A stretch of 37,671 bases of DNA from Paeniroseomonas aquatica (GTDB lineage Bacteria > Pseudomonadota > Alphaproteobacteria > Acetobacterales > Acetobacteraceae). The DNA is taken from contig NZ_JAUFPN010000108.1 of the NCBI RefSeq assembly GCF_030409335.1, positions 63,848 to 101,518 on the forward strand, given 5' to 3'. Position 1 is the first letter of the stretch. Each line of letters opens with the position of its first letter. The notes under the pieces were generated by a model that was given only the letters and a program-made list of their open reading frames with translations, searched no databases and was not told the DNA's origin. Shown in pieces: positions 1-9,000 of the stretch. The position numbers were made by a program, and so were the translations under genes.

Positions 1-411
1 CGCCCGGGCCAGCGCCACCCGCTGCTGCTGGCCGCCCGAGAGCTGCCGCGCCGGCCGCCCGGCCAGCGCCGCCAGCCCCACCCGCTCCAGCGCCGCCGCC
101 GCCCGGGCGCCGCGCTCCGCCCGCGGCACCCCGGCCAGGGCCAGCGGATAGCGCACATTGGCCAGGACCGAGCGCCGCAGCAGCACCGGGCGCTGGAAGA
201 CCATGCCGCCGCGGATCGGCGCCTCCGGCGTGACCCGCCCGGCGGAGGGCCGCAGCAGCCCGTGCAGCAGCCGCAGCAGCACGGACTTGCCGGCGCCGTT
301 GGGGCCGATGATCAGCAGCGGCGGCCCGGCCGCGATCTCGAGCGAGACCCGGTCCAGGATGGCGACGCCACCGGCGGCGAAGCAGAGGCCCTCCGCCCGG
401 ACCGGCAGCAT
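1..411 (-). CDS. ABC transporter ATP-binding protein, TupC/ModC-like (3' end outside window)
   Basis: This is the nucleotide-binding subunit of an oxyanion importer that energises the adjacent TupB-like permease at the inner membrane. The first 137 codons are open. They carry Walker A GPNGAGKS at residues 36-43, the Q-loop FQ at 72-73 and the ABC signature LSGGQQQRVALARA at about 124-137, where the window ends. Walker B and the rest lie beyond the left edge. The ATG overlaps the permease stop by one base (TGATG), so the two are translationally coupled. Substrate assignment (tungstate or molybdate) rests on the permease, since ABC ATPases look alike. The protein contains short hydrophobic and Arg-rich stretches typical of this GC content. 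No binding protein (TupA) is visible; it may lie to the left or elsewhere. The ATPase identity is certain, the substrate moderately so. Confidence 0.9.
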   Translation of the reverse strand, partial: MLPVRAEGLCFAAGGVAILDRVSLEIAAGPPLLIIGPNGAGKSVLLRLLHGLLRPSAGRVTPEAPIRGGMVFQRPVLLRRSVLANVRYPLALAGVPRAERGARAAAALERVGLAALAGRPARQLSGGQQQRVALARA

Positions 412-1118
412 CAGGCCGAGGCGCGCCGCAGCGCCGCGTCGCGCAGCCCCTGCGCCAGCGCATTCACCCCGAGCACGATCAGCATCAGCAGCAGCCCCAG
501 CGCCAGGGCGAGCGGCAGGTCGCCCTTGCTGGTCTCGAGCGCGATGGCCGTGGTCATGGTGCGGGTGAAGCCCTCGATGTTGCCGCCGACCACGATCACC
601 GCGCCGACCTCCGCCGCCGCCCGGCCGAAGCCGGCGAGCAGCACGGTCAGCAGGGCGAAGCGGCCGTCCCACAGCAGGGTCGGCACCGCCCGCCAGGGGC
701 CGGCGCCGAAGGAGCGGAGCTGCTCGGCGTATTCCTCCCACATCGCCTCCAGCACCTGCCGGGTCAGGGCGGCGAGGATGGGGGTGATCAGCACCGCCTG
801 GGCGATGACCATGGCCTGCGGGGTGAACAGCAGCCCGTAGCGGCCGAGCGGCCCGGAGCGCGACAGCAGCAGGTAGATCAGCAGCCCGGCCACCACCGGC
901 GGCAGGCCCATCAGCGCATTCAGCGCCACCACCACCAGCCGCCGCCCGGGAAACCGCGCGACCGCCAGCAGCGCGCCCAGCGGCAGGCCGACCAGCGCCG
1001 CGATCCCCAGCGCCGCCAGGCTCACCTGCAGCGACAGCGCCAGGATGCGCAGCACCGCCGGATCCCCGGCCCGGACCAGCGCCACGGCGGCCGTCATGGC
1101 GGAGCCCAGATCCTGCAT
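411..1118 (-). CDS. tupB: TupB-like tungstate/molybdate ABC transporter permease
   Basis: A 235-residue integral membrane permease with about five to six hydrophobic segments. It imports an oxyanion, probably tungstate or molybdate, with the downstream ATPase. Recognisable stretches are the first membrane span around residues 25-50, the LMGLPPVVAGLLIYLLLSRSG segment near 88-108, and the cytoplasmic EAA-type coupling loop around residues 145-165. The segment AAAEVGAVIVVGGNIEGFTR near 170 is very characteristic of the TupB/CysT branch. Length fits TupB (about 230 residues). The gene is the first of the visible minus-strand operon and starts about 140 bp from the divergent CinA gene, so the promoter should lie in 1119-1256. 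Molybdenum/tungsten supply fits the fdhD-mobA operon 20 kb away. Family call is firm; choice between Mo and W is inference. Confidence 0.85.
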   Translation of the reverse strand: MQDLGSAMTAAVALVRAGDPAVLRILALSLQVSLAALGIAALVGLPLGALLAVARFPGRRLVVVALNALMGLPPVVAGLLIYLLLSRSGPLGRYGLLFTPQAMVIAQAVLITPILAALTRQVLEAMWEEYAEQLRSFGAGPWRAVPTLLWDGRFALLTVLLAGFGRAAAEVGAVIVVGGNIEGFTRTMTTAIALETSKGDLPLALALGLLLMLIVLGVNALAQGLRDAALRRASA

Positions 1119-1256
1119 GCTGCTCCCAGGTTTGCGGCCGCGGTCGGCCAGGCGGCCGGAAGGTGGTGGCGCCGGGGCATGGGGTCAATCACCTTTCCCC
1201 TTGCCGGACGGCAGCGGCAGCGGTCTGCTGCCCGGCAGACACCAGGAGAACGACCG

Positions 1257-1745
1257 ATGGACACGCTGCTGCCGCTCGCCGCCCGCGCCGGCGCCCTGCT
1301 GAAGGCCCGCGGCGAGACCATCGCCGTGGCGGAGTCCTCGGCCGGCGGGCTGGTCTCGGCGGCGCTGCTCGCGGTGCCCGGGGCCTCGGCCTATTTCCTC
1401 GGCGGCACCGTGGTCTATACGCGCGCGGCGCGGGAGGCGCTGCTGGCGATCCCGCCGGCGAGGCTGGACGGCGTCCGCCCCTCGAGCGAGCCCTATGCCG
1501 CGCTGCTGGCGGCCGGCGCGCGGGAGAAGCTCGGCACCACCTGGGGCCTGGGCGAGACCGGCGCCACCGGGCCGACCGGCAACCGCTACGGCGATGCCGC
1601 CGGCCACGCCTGCATCGCCGTCTCCGGCCCGGTCGAGCGGACCCTGACCATCGAGACCGGGCATGGCGACCGGGTCGCCAACATGCGGGAATTCGGCGCC
1701 AGGCTGCTGGGGCTGCTGGTGGAATGCCTGGAAGCCAGGCCCTGA
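1257..1745 (+). CDS. pncC: CinA C-terminal family protein (nicotinamide-nucleotide amidohydrolase)
   Basis: A stand-alone CinA C-terminal domain of 162 residues. Members of this family (PncC) deamidate nicotinamide mononucleotide to nicotinate mononucleotide in cytoplasmic NAD recycling. Visible family motifs are the N-terminal VAESSAGGLVSAALLAVPGA block (about residues 24-43), FLGGTVVYT shortly after, and GETGATGPTGNRYGDAAGHACIAV near residues 100-125, the glycine-rich nucleotide site. I chose the ATG at 1257 because a GGAGAA Shine-Dalgarno sits 7-8 bases upstream; a farther in-frame ATG at 1179 would add 26 Arg-rich residues with no family match. The gene is divergent from tupB and followed after 26 bp by the VOC gene, probably co-transcribed. 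The family also contains proteins of uncertain activity, so the reaction is inferred. Confidence 0.85.
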   Translation: MDTLLPLAARAGALLKARGETIAVAESSAGGLVSAALLAVPGASAYFLGGTVVYTRAAREALLAIPPARLDGVRPSSEPYAALLAAGAREKLGTTWGLGETGATGPTGNRYGDAAGHACIAVSGPVERTLTIETGHGDRVANMREFGARLLGLLVECLEARP

Positions 1746-1771
1746 CCCACCCAGCCGAAGGAAGACCGGCC

Positions 1772-2548
1772 TTGTCCGAACACGATGGCCATTTCGTCTG
1801 GCATGAGCTGATGACCACCGACCTGCCGGCCGCCGAGGCCTTCTACCGGGCCGTGATCGGCTGGGAGGCCGAGGCGCTGCACCACCTCGACGTGCCCTAT
1901 ACCCGCCTCGGGCTGGGCGGCCGGCCGATGGCCGGGATGATGGAGCTGCCCGAGGCCGCCCGGGCCCTGGGCGCGCGGCCCGGCTGGATCGGCCATGTGG
2001 CGGTCGGCGAGGTCGATGTCGCCGCGGCCATGGCGCAGGACCTCGGCGGCCTCGTGCATGTGGCGCCGTGGGACATTCCGGGGATCGGCCGCCTCGCGGT
2101 GCTCGGCGATCCGCAGGGGGCGGTCTTCGCGGTCTTCGCCGCCGCCTTCGCCATGACCGAACCGGCGGCGGCCGGCATGCCGGGCCAGGTCGGCTGGAAC
2201 GCGTTGCTCACGCCGGTCCGGGAGCAGGCCTTCGCCTTCTACGCCGCGCTGTTCGGCTGGAGAAAGGCGGAGGCGCTGGAGAGCGGGCCGATGGGCACCA
2301 TCCAGACCTTCGGCCTCGGCGAGGCGGCCTTCGGCGGCATGCGCGACCAGCCGGCCGCCGTGCCCCGGCCCTTCTGGCTCTACTCCCTCACGGTCGAGGA
2401 CATCGACGCCGCCGCCGCGCGGGTGGCGGCGGCCGGCGGGCAGGTGCAGATGGGGCCGATGGCGGTCCCGGGCGGCGGCTGGAGCCTGCAGGCGCTGGAC
2501 CCGCAGGGGGCGGCCTTCGCGCTGCTGGGCCCGCGCCTTCAGAAATAG
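1772..2548 (+). CDS. Two-domain VOC (glyoxalase/bleomycin-resistance fold) protein
   Basis: A 258-residue protein made of two vicinal-oxygen-chelate modules, about residues 1-125 and 133-256. Each opens with a typical strand and helix: FVWHELMTTDLPAAEAFYRAVIGW in the first, GWNALLTPVREQAFAFYAALFGW in the second. Each closes with DPQGA-FA (LGDPQGAVFAVF and LDPQGAAFALLGP). This resembles the two-domain lyase CFP30B-like group; no specific substrate is known to me. I chose a TTG start at 1772 because GAAGGAAGA lies 8-10 bases upstream and the domain begins at once; no ATG is available until inside the fold. The stop overlaps the end of the convergent acyl-CoA dehydrogenase by 10 bp. Confidence 0.8.
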   Translation: MSEHDGHFVWHELMTTDLPAAEAFYRAVIGWEAEALHHLDVPYTRLGLGGRPMAGMMELPEAARALGARPGWIGHVAVGEVDVAAAMAQDLGGLVHVAPWDIPGIGRLAVLGDPQGAVFAVFAAAFAMTEPAAAGMPGQVGWNALLTPVREQAFAFYAALFGWRKAEALESGPMGTIQTFGLGEAAFGGMRDQPAAVPRPFWLYSLTVEDIDAAAARVAAAGGQVQMGPMAVPGGGWSLQALDPQGAAFALLGPRLQK

Positions 2549-3705
2549 CCCCGCGCCAGGATGCCGTCCGGGCCGGGGTCCTCGGCCATCAGCTTCTTGC
2601 CGATGAGGTCGCGCAGCGTCTCCGACGCACCGCCGCCGAGCGAGCCGTAGCGGGCGCCGCGATAGAGGCGGGAGACCGGGTACTCGTCGGTGAAGCCGAA
2701 GCCGCCGTGCAGCTGCACCGCCTCGTTCGTCACGCGGATCGCCATCTCGTTGCAGAAGACCTTGGCGGTCGCGGCGAGGAAGGGGTCGGGGAAGGGATCG
2801 GCGGTCATGCAGGCGCGGTACAGCAGGCCGCGGGCGGCCTCGATGTCCTTGTACATGTCGGCCAGCTTCCAGCGGGCGCCCTGGAAGTCGCCGATCGGCT
2901 TGCCGAAGATGGTGCGGTCGCGGACGTAGCGCAGCGTCTCGTCGAAGGCGCCCTCGGCCAGGCCGAGGCTGATGGCGGGGTTCAGGCAGCGCTGGGTGTT
3001 GAAGGCGGTCAGCAGGCGCCTGAAGCCGTCCTCGCGGAGGACGAGGTTCTCGAGCGGCACCTCCATGTCGCGGAACTGCACCTCGTGCAGGTTCTCCCCG
3101 CCCATGGTGTGGTAGGTGCCGGTGACCTCGAGGCCCGGCGTGCCGCGCTCCACCAGCACGCAGCCGATGCCCTCGCGGCCGGGCTTGCCGTCGATGCGGG
3201 TGAAGACGACGAACATGCCGGCTTCCTCGGCCCGGCTGATCAGCGTCTTGACGCCGTTGACCACCACGCGGTCGCCCTTGACGACGGCATTGGTGCGGTA
3301 GTTCGCCACGTCGGTGCCGGCATGCGGCTCGGTCATGCAGATCGAGAGGATGCAGTCGCCGCTGCAGACCTGCGGCAGGATGCGGCTGCGGATGCTTTCG
3401 GGGGCATACTTGGCGATGACGCGGGTCTGCACCCCGGCCTCGCCCAGCACCGCCATGGCCGTGGGGTAGCAGACCTTGGCGATCTCCTCGAGGACCAGCG
3501 CGGTCTCGAAGACGGCCAGGCCCATCCCGCCGTATTCCTCGGGCACCGACATGCCGAGCACGCCGAGGCTGGCAAGTTCCCGGATGTTCTCCCAGGGGAA
3601 GGTGCCGTCCATCCAGCGCAGCCCGCGCTGGCGGAAGCGGCCCTGGGCCAGTTCCCGCACCGAGCCGACGAGCGCGCGCTGGGTATCGCTTAGACGGAAT
3701 TCCAT
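2539..3705 (-). CDS. Acyl-CoA dehydrogenase family protein
   Basis: A 388-residue FAD-dependent acyl-CoA dehydrogenase that introduces an alpha,beta double bond into an acyl-CoA, passing electrons to ETF. The flavin/substrate loop CMTEPHAGTDVANYRT (about residue 125-140), the FGKPIGDFQGARWKLADMY helix (about 265-285) and the C-terminal QLHGGFGFTDEYPVSRLYR block are all present. The sequence GGGASETLRDLIGK at about 362-375 carries the glutamate in the usual catalytic-base position. The ATG at 3705 is chosen because MEFRLSDTQRALV is the family's normal start; an in-frame ATG 10 codons earlier lies inside the SDR gene. The SDR stop is only 4 bp upstream, so both are co-transcribed. Chain-length preference cannot be told. 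The pair suggests catabolism of an acyl-CoA or acid. Confidence 0.9.
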   Translation of the reverse strand: MEFRLSDTQRALVGSVRELAQGRFRQRGLRWMDGTFPWENIRELASLGVLGMSVPEEYGGMGLAVFETALVLEEIAKVCYPTAMAVLGEAGVQTRVIAKYAPESIRSRILPQVCSGDCILSICMTEPHAGTDVANYRTNAVVKGDRVVVNGVKTLISRAEEAGMFVVFTRIDGKPGREGIGCVLVERGTPGLEVTGTYHTMGGENLHEVQFRDMEVPLENLVLREDGFRRLLTAFNTQRCLNPAISLGLAEGAFDETLRYVRDRTIFGKPIGDFQGARWKLADMYKDIEAARGLLYRACMTADPFPDPFLAATAKVFCNEMAIRVTNEAVQLHGGFGFTDEYPVSRLYRGARYGSLGGGASETLRDLIGKKLMAEDPGPDGILARGYF

Positions 3706-3709
3706 GATG

Positions 3710-4483
3710 TCAGCCCCGGAACTGCGCCCCGCCATCGACGTCGAGCGTGACGCCCGAGAGGTAGCCGCCCTTCTCGCTGGCGCAGAAGACCGCGAGGTCG
3801 GCGATCTCCTCCGGCTTGCCGGCGCGGCCCAACGGCAGCCCGGCCAGCATCTCCTCCCAGCGGCTCTCGTCGCCGAACTTGGTCTTCGCCCGGGACTTCG
3901 ACAGGGTGATGATCCGGTCGGTCATCGTGGCCCCCGGGGCGATGCCGAGCACCCGCACGTTGTGGTCCGGCGACTTGCCGCCGAGGGCGGCGGTGAAGGC
4001 GATGAGCGAGGCATTGCCGGCGGCGCCGCAGATGTAGTCGGCGCGCGGGCCGCGCCCGGCCATGCCGATGATGTTGACGATGACGCCGTCCAGCCGCGCC
4101 TCCATTGCCGGCAGGTAGAGCTGGCAGAGGTGGATATAGCCGAAGACCTTCAGCGCCCAGGCCTCCTGCCAGCGGTCCAGCGAGATGTCGTGGATCGTGC
4201 CGCCGGGGATGGCGCCGGCGTTGTTCACCAGGATGTCGATGTCCGGGAAGGCCGCCTGCAGGGCGATGCGGGATGCGGCATCGGACAGGTCCGCCGCATG
4301 GGTCGCGACATTCACGTTGTGCCGGCCGCGGATGCCGGCCGCCGCCTTCTCCAGCGCGGCGGCATCGCGGGAAGCGAGGATGACGTCGCAGCCCTCGGCG
4401 GCGAAGGCGGCGCCGCAGGCGAGGCCGATGCCCTTGGAGCCGCCGGTGACCAGCACCCGCTTGCCGGCGATGTTCATGTCCAT
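3710..4483 (-). CDS. SDR-fold protein lacking the canonical catalytic lysine
   Basis: A 257-residue short-chain dehydrogenase/reductase fold. The nucleotide-binding motif TGGSKGIG is at residues 13-20, the NNAG motif at 87-90 and the C-terminal VTLDVDGGAQ strand is normal. The catalytic site is not: Tyr150 is kept, but the position four residues later is Ala154 (YICGA instead of YxxxK), and the usual serine position is Ile139 in NIIGMAG. I recall the same YICG-AGN signature in an annotated SDR subgroup (PRK06125-like), so this may be a subgroup trait, not decay. ATG 4483 follows GGGGGGAAACGACA, a strong ribosome site, 28 bp after the TolC-type gene. It is coupled to the acyl-CoA dehydrogenase. 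It may bind NAD(P) and use other chemistry; the reaction is unknown. Confidence 0.85.
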   Translation of the reverse strand: MDMNIAGKRVLVTGGSKGIGLACGAAFAAEGCDVILASRDAAALEKAAAGIRGRHNVNVATHAADLSDAASRIALQAAFPDIDILVNNAGAIPGGTIHDISLDRWQEAWALKVFGYIHLCQLYLPAMEARLDGVIVNIIGMAGRGPRADYICGAAGNASLIAFTAALGGKSPDHNVRVLGIAPGATMTDRIITLSKSRAKTKFGDESRWEEMLAGLPLGRAGKPEEIADLAVFCASEKGGYLSGVTLDVDGGAQFRG

Positions 4484-4511
4484 TGTCGTTTCCCCCCGCT
4501 TCGCGGGAAGC

Positions 4512-6062
4512 CTATAGCCTCGGCGCCACGCCGGAAACCCCGCTGGCCTGCTCCAGCTGCGACAGCGCGACCAGGTAGGCATAGCGCGCCTGGTTGGCCT
4601 GGATGCGGGTCGCGTTCAGCACCCGGAGCGCATCCAGCACGTCGAGCAGGGTGCGGCCGCCGGCGACATAGGCCTGTTCCGTGCTGCGGTAGGCCTCCTC
4701 CGCCCGGCCCAGCGCGCCGCCGGCATAGAGGTTCAGCAGCGACCGCGTCTGCTCGACGCTGGCCCAGGCGCCGGCGAATTCGGCGCGGGCCTGCAGCAGC
4801 GCCGCCCGGGCGATGGCATCCGCCTGGCCCTGCTGCGCCGCGGCGGTGGCGATGTTGCCCTCGACGATGCGCGAGGTGAAGATCGGCACCGAGAGCGTCA
4901 GGCCGAAGCTGTTGATGGCGTTCAGCCGGTCGCGGGAATCCGGCAGGTCCTGCGAGAGGCGCGAGCGGCCCCAGCTGCTGTCCACCGTCACGTCGCGCGA
5001 CCGCCCGGCCTCGACCAGCAGCCGGTTGGCGCTGGCGGCGGCGGACTGGCGTTCCGCCACCACCACATCGGCCCGGCTGGCGACACCCTGGGCCAGCTCC
5101 TCGCGGCTGATGCCGAGCTCGGGGATGGCATCGAAGCGGCCGCGCACGTCGAAGGCGACCGGGGAGAGGATGGTCCGCACCGCGGTCGGCGCGCTGGCCG
5201 GGCCGGCGGGCGTGCCGGTGCGCGGACGCTCCGGCGGCGGCGCCAGCGCCCCGGTCACCCTCGGGTTGATCCCGAGCGCGGCGAGCTGCCCGGCGCCCTG
5301 CTGGAAGGCGGCGGGGTCGGCGGCCAGCAGCGCCGCGACGGCGGCGACGCCGGCGGCATAGGCCTGGGCATTGCTGGTCACGTCGATCTCGAACTGCAGC
5401 CGGCTGGCCTGGAAGCGCAGCAGGTCGCCTTCCGGGATGGCGCCGTCGCGCAGCTGGCGGCGCAGCAGCTGCTCGGTGCGGTCGAGGCTGGCGCGGTTGC
5501 CCAGCGCCACCTCGAGGTTGGCGCGCGCCAGCAGCGCCCCGAGGAAGGCCTGCCGCAGCTGGAACAGCGAGGTGCGCAGCGCATCCAGCACCTGCGCCTC
5601 GGCGCCCTCGATCTGCCGGTCGGCGAAGCGGGAGCGCAGCGTGCGCTTCGAGCCGCGCTCGACCAGCACGGTCAGCCCGACGTTGATGTTGTTGGAGGGG
5701 CTGAGGTAGCGGGTGCCGCGGATGGCGCCGTTCCGGGTCTCGCTGAACTGGGCGACGCTGCTGCCGACCGAGACCTGGGCCGGCGGCAGGGCGCCGGCGA
5801 CGAGCCGCTGGGCGCGGGCCACGTCGACGCCGCGGCGGGCGGCGAGGACGGTCAGGTTGCGCTCGACCAGCGCTGCCTCGGCCTCGGCCAGGGTCAGCGG
5901 CTGGGCGCTGGCGCCGACCGGCAGCGGCAGGGTGCCGGGGCGTGCCGCGGGGGGCTGGGCCGCGGGGGGCTGGGCCGCGGGGGGCTGGGCCTGGGCGAAG
6001 GCGGCCGGCACGCCGGAGAGCAGCGCCAGGCCGAGCAGCGCGGCGCGCATGGACATGGTCAT
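4512..6062 (-). CDS. TolC-family outer membrane efflux channel (CzcC/CusC-like)
   Basis: A 516-residue outer-membrane factor that would complete the tripartite metal efflux pump with the RND and adaptor proteins encoded just upstream. It has a signal peptide (RAALLGLALLSGVPAAFAQA, residues 6-25), a Pro/Ala-rich linker and then the two OEP repeats: one with LTLAEAEAALVERNLTVLAARRG near residue 52, the second starting near 320 with ISREELAQGVASRADVVVAERQ. The C-terminal block EQAYVAGGRTLLDVLDALRVLN is very typical. An insertion rich in Pro/Ala/Gly (about residues 258-290) links the halves. The ATG overlaps the RND stop as ATGA. No lipobox cysteine is seen. The metal cannot be deduced. Confidence 0.88.
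   Translation of the reverse strand: MTMSMRAALLGLALLSGVPAAFAQAQPPAAQPPAAQPPAARPGTLPLPVGASAQPLTLAEAEAALVERNLTVLAARRGVDVARAQRLVAGALPPAQVSVGSSVAQFSETRNGAIRGTRYLSPSNNINVGLTVLVERGSKRTLRSRFADRQIEGAEAQVLDALRTSLFQLRQAFLGALLARANLEVALGNRASLDRTEQLLRRQLRDGAIPEGDLLRFQASRLQFEIDVTSNAQAYAAGVAAVAALLAADPAAFQQGAGQLAALGINPRVTGALAPPPERPRTGTPAGPASAPTAVRTILSPVAFDVRGRFDAIPELGISREELAQGVASRADVVVAERQSAAASANRLLVEAGRSRDVTVDSSWGRSRLSQDLPDSRDRLNAINSFGLTLSVPIFTSRIVEGNIATAAAQQGQADAIARAALLQARAEFAGAWASVEQTRSLLNLYAGGALGRAEEAYRSTEQAYVAGGRTLLDVLDALRVLNATRIQANQARYAYLVALSQLEQASGVSGVAPRL
5944..5988 (-). repeat. Three perfect 15-bp tandem repeats coding AQPPA in the TolC-type protein
   Basis: The 15-bp unit GCCGCGGGGGGCTGG (plus-strand reading) occurs three times without a mismatch. 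On the minus strand it encodes Ala-Gln-Pro-Pro-Ala repeats just after the signal peptide. Because the unit is a multiple of three, copy-number change would lengthen or shorten the linker without a frameshift. Confidence 0.9.
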
Positions 6063-9000
6063 GCCCGCACCGCCCCGCGCAGCGCCGCGGCTTCCGCCGC
6101 GCGCACGCTGCGCGGCTTGCCGAAGAGGTCGATCATCGCCGGGAAGACCACCAGGATGAACAGCGGCACCAGCCCGATGCCGCCCACCACCACCAGCGCC
6201 AGCGGCTTCTGCACGTCGGCGCCGATGCCGGTGGCGAGCGCCATCGGCAGCAGGCCGGCGAAGCTGGCGAAGCAGGTCATGAAGACCGGCCGCATGCGGT
6301 CCGTCCCGGCCTGGTCCAGGGCGGGGCGCCAGGGCATCCCCTCCAGCCGCAGGTGGTTGAAGTGGGACAGCATGATGATGCCTTCCATGACGGTGATGCC
6401 GAACAGCGCCAGGAAGCCGATGGCCGCGGGCACGCTGAAGTTGAGCCCGGCGACGGCGAGCGCCGCGATGCCGCCGGTGATGGACATCGGCACGATGCCG
6501 AAGACCAGCAGCGTCTCCCGCAGGGTGTTGAACTGCACGTAGAGCAGCACGAGGATCAGCGCCAAGGCCGCCGGCACCACCACCAGCAGCCGGCCGATGG
6601 CCTCCTGCAGGTTGCGGAACTCGCCCACCCAGTCGAGCCGGTAGCCGGGCGGCAGCTCGACCGCCGCCTCCACCTTCTCCTGCGCTTCCGCCACGGTGCT
6701 GGCCGGGTCGCGGCCACGCACGCTGAAGCGGATGGGCACGTAGCGCGAGGCATCCTCGCGGTAGATGTAGGAGACGCCGGCGACGAGATGGATATCCGCC
6801 ACGTCGGCCAGCGTCGCCCCGCGCGGGCCGCCGACCGGGATGCGGCCGATGCTCTCCATGCTGTCGCGGAAGGGCGTATCCAGCCGCACCACGATGGGGA
6901 AGTTGCGGTCGCCGCCGGGCTCGTACAGCCGCCCGGCCTCGCGCCCGCCGATCGCCGCCTGCACCACCTCGTTGACGTCGTCGATCGCCAGGCCGTAGCG
7001 GGCCGCCCGTGCCCGGTCGATCCGCACCGCGACGGTCGGCTGGCCGAGCGAGCGGAAGACCGCGAGGTCGGCGACGCCCTCGACGCCGGCCATCACCGCG
7101 CGGATCTCCTCGGCCTTGCGGGCGATGATGTCGAGCTCCGGCCCGAAGACCTTCACCGCATTGGCGCCCTTCACGCCGGAGGCGGCTTCCTGGACGTTGT
7201 CGCTGATCGCCTGGGAATAGCTGAACTCGACGCCGACGAACTGGGAGGAGAGGCGCGCCTGCATGGCATGGACCAGCCCGTCGCGGTTGGGCGCGGTGGT
7301 CCATTGCTGCGGCGGCTTCAGGGGCAGGAAGAACTCGGCGTTGAAGAAGCCGGCGCTGTCGGTGCCGTCGTCCGGGCGGCCCTGCTGCGAGGTGGCGGTG
7401 ATGACCTCGGGGAATTCCAACAGCACGCCGCGGATGCGGTTCACCGTGGCATTGCCCTCCTCGAGGCTGATGGTGCCCGGCATGGAGGCGCGGACCCAGA
7501 GGTTGCCCTCCTCGAGCGTCGGCAGGAATTCGGCGCCGAGCAGGCTCATCAGGAAGATCGAGGCGGCGAACAGCCCGGCCGCCAGCATCAGGCACAGCGC
7601 CCGGGCCCGCATCGCCACGGCATAGAGCCGGGTATGGCCCCAGCGCAGCGCCCGGACCAGCAGGGTGTCCCGCTCCCGGCTGTCCTCCTTCAGCAGCGCC
7701 GCGGCCAGCGCCGGGGTGATGGTGAAGGTCGCCAGCAGGGCGCCGATGATGGCGTAGGCATAGGTCTTCGACATCGGGCCGAAGATGCGGCCCTCGATAC
7801 CGCCGAGGGTGAACAGCGGGATGAAGGCGGCGATGATGATGAGCGCCGAGAAGAAGATCGCCTTGTCCACCTCGCCGGCCGCCCGCAGCACGGTCAGCGA
7901 GAGGCCCGACAGCTCCTTCGAGCCGGTGGGGGCGATGTAGCGATGCGCCGGATTCCGGCTGAGCCCCAGGTGGCGGTAGATGTTCTCGACCATGATGACG
8001 GTCGCATCCACCAGCAGGCCGAAGTCGAGCGCGCCGAGGCTGAGCAGGTTGGCGCTCTCGCCGCGGGCCATCATCAGCAGGATGGCGAAGAGGAAGGCGA
8101 AGGGCACCGTCGCCGCCACCACCAGCGCGCCGCGGAAGTCGCCGAGGAAGAGCCACTGGATGATGAGGATGAGGATCACGCCCTCGATGATGTTGTGCAC
8201 CACCGTGCGGGTGGTGATCTTCACCAGATCCTCGCGGTCGTAGACCGTGACGATCTTCACCCCCGGCGGCAGCACGCCGCCGGCATTGATCCGGGCGACC
8301 TCGGCCTGGACGCCGTGGATGGTGGGCAGGGTCTGCTCGCCGCGGCGCATCAGCACCGTCGCCAGCACCACGTCGTCGTCCTGCTCCTGCCCGGCGATGC
8401 CGAGGCGGGGCTGGTTGCCGATCTCGATGGTGGCGATGTCGCTCAGCAGCACCGGGACGCCGCCCTCGGCCGAGATCACCACGTTGCGGAGGTCGTCCAT
8501 GCCGCGGATCAGGCCGATGCCCTGGACCACGGCGGCCTGCGGGCCGATGCGGATGGTTCCGGCGCCGACGGTCGCGTTGCCGGCCCGCACCGCCTTGATC
8601 ACCTCCGGCAGGGCGAGGCCCATGGCCGCCATGCGCGGCAGGTTCACCACCACGTTGTAGCTTTTGGTCAGCCCGCCGAAGGAGGTCACGTCGACCACGC
8701 CCGGCACCCGCTTGAAGGTACGGTCCAGCACCCATTCCTGCAGGGTCTTCAGATCCGCCAGGGAATAGCCGGGGGGGCCGATGAGGCGGTAGCGCAGGAT
8801 CTCGCCGATCGGGCTCAGCGGGCTGATCTGCGGCTGCACCCCCTCCGGCAGGCCCTGCAGCTGGCCGAGCCGGTTCAGCACCTGCTGCAGCGCCTGGTCG
8901 TAGGTATAGTTGAAGTTGAACTGCACCCGGACGTCGGACAGGCCAAAGAGGCTGGTGGAGCGGACCGAGGCGAGGTTCGGCAGCCCGGCCATCGCCACCT

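Noticed and set aside
1179-1256. Longer CinA-domain protein starting at 1179
   Set aside because: The extra 26 residues match nothing and the ATG at 1257 has a proper ribosome site.
2068-3693. 541-codon plus-strand frame over the acyl-CoA dehydrogenase
   Set aside because: Mirror frame without motifs; the minus-strand enzyme has all family motifs.
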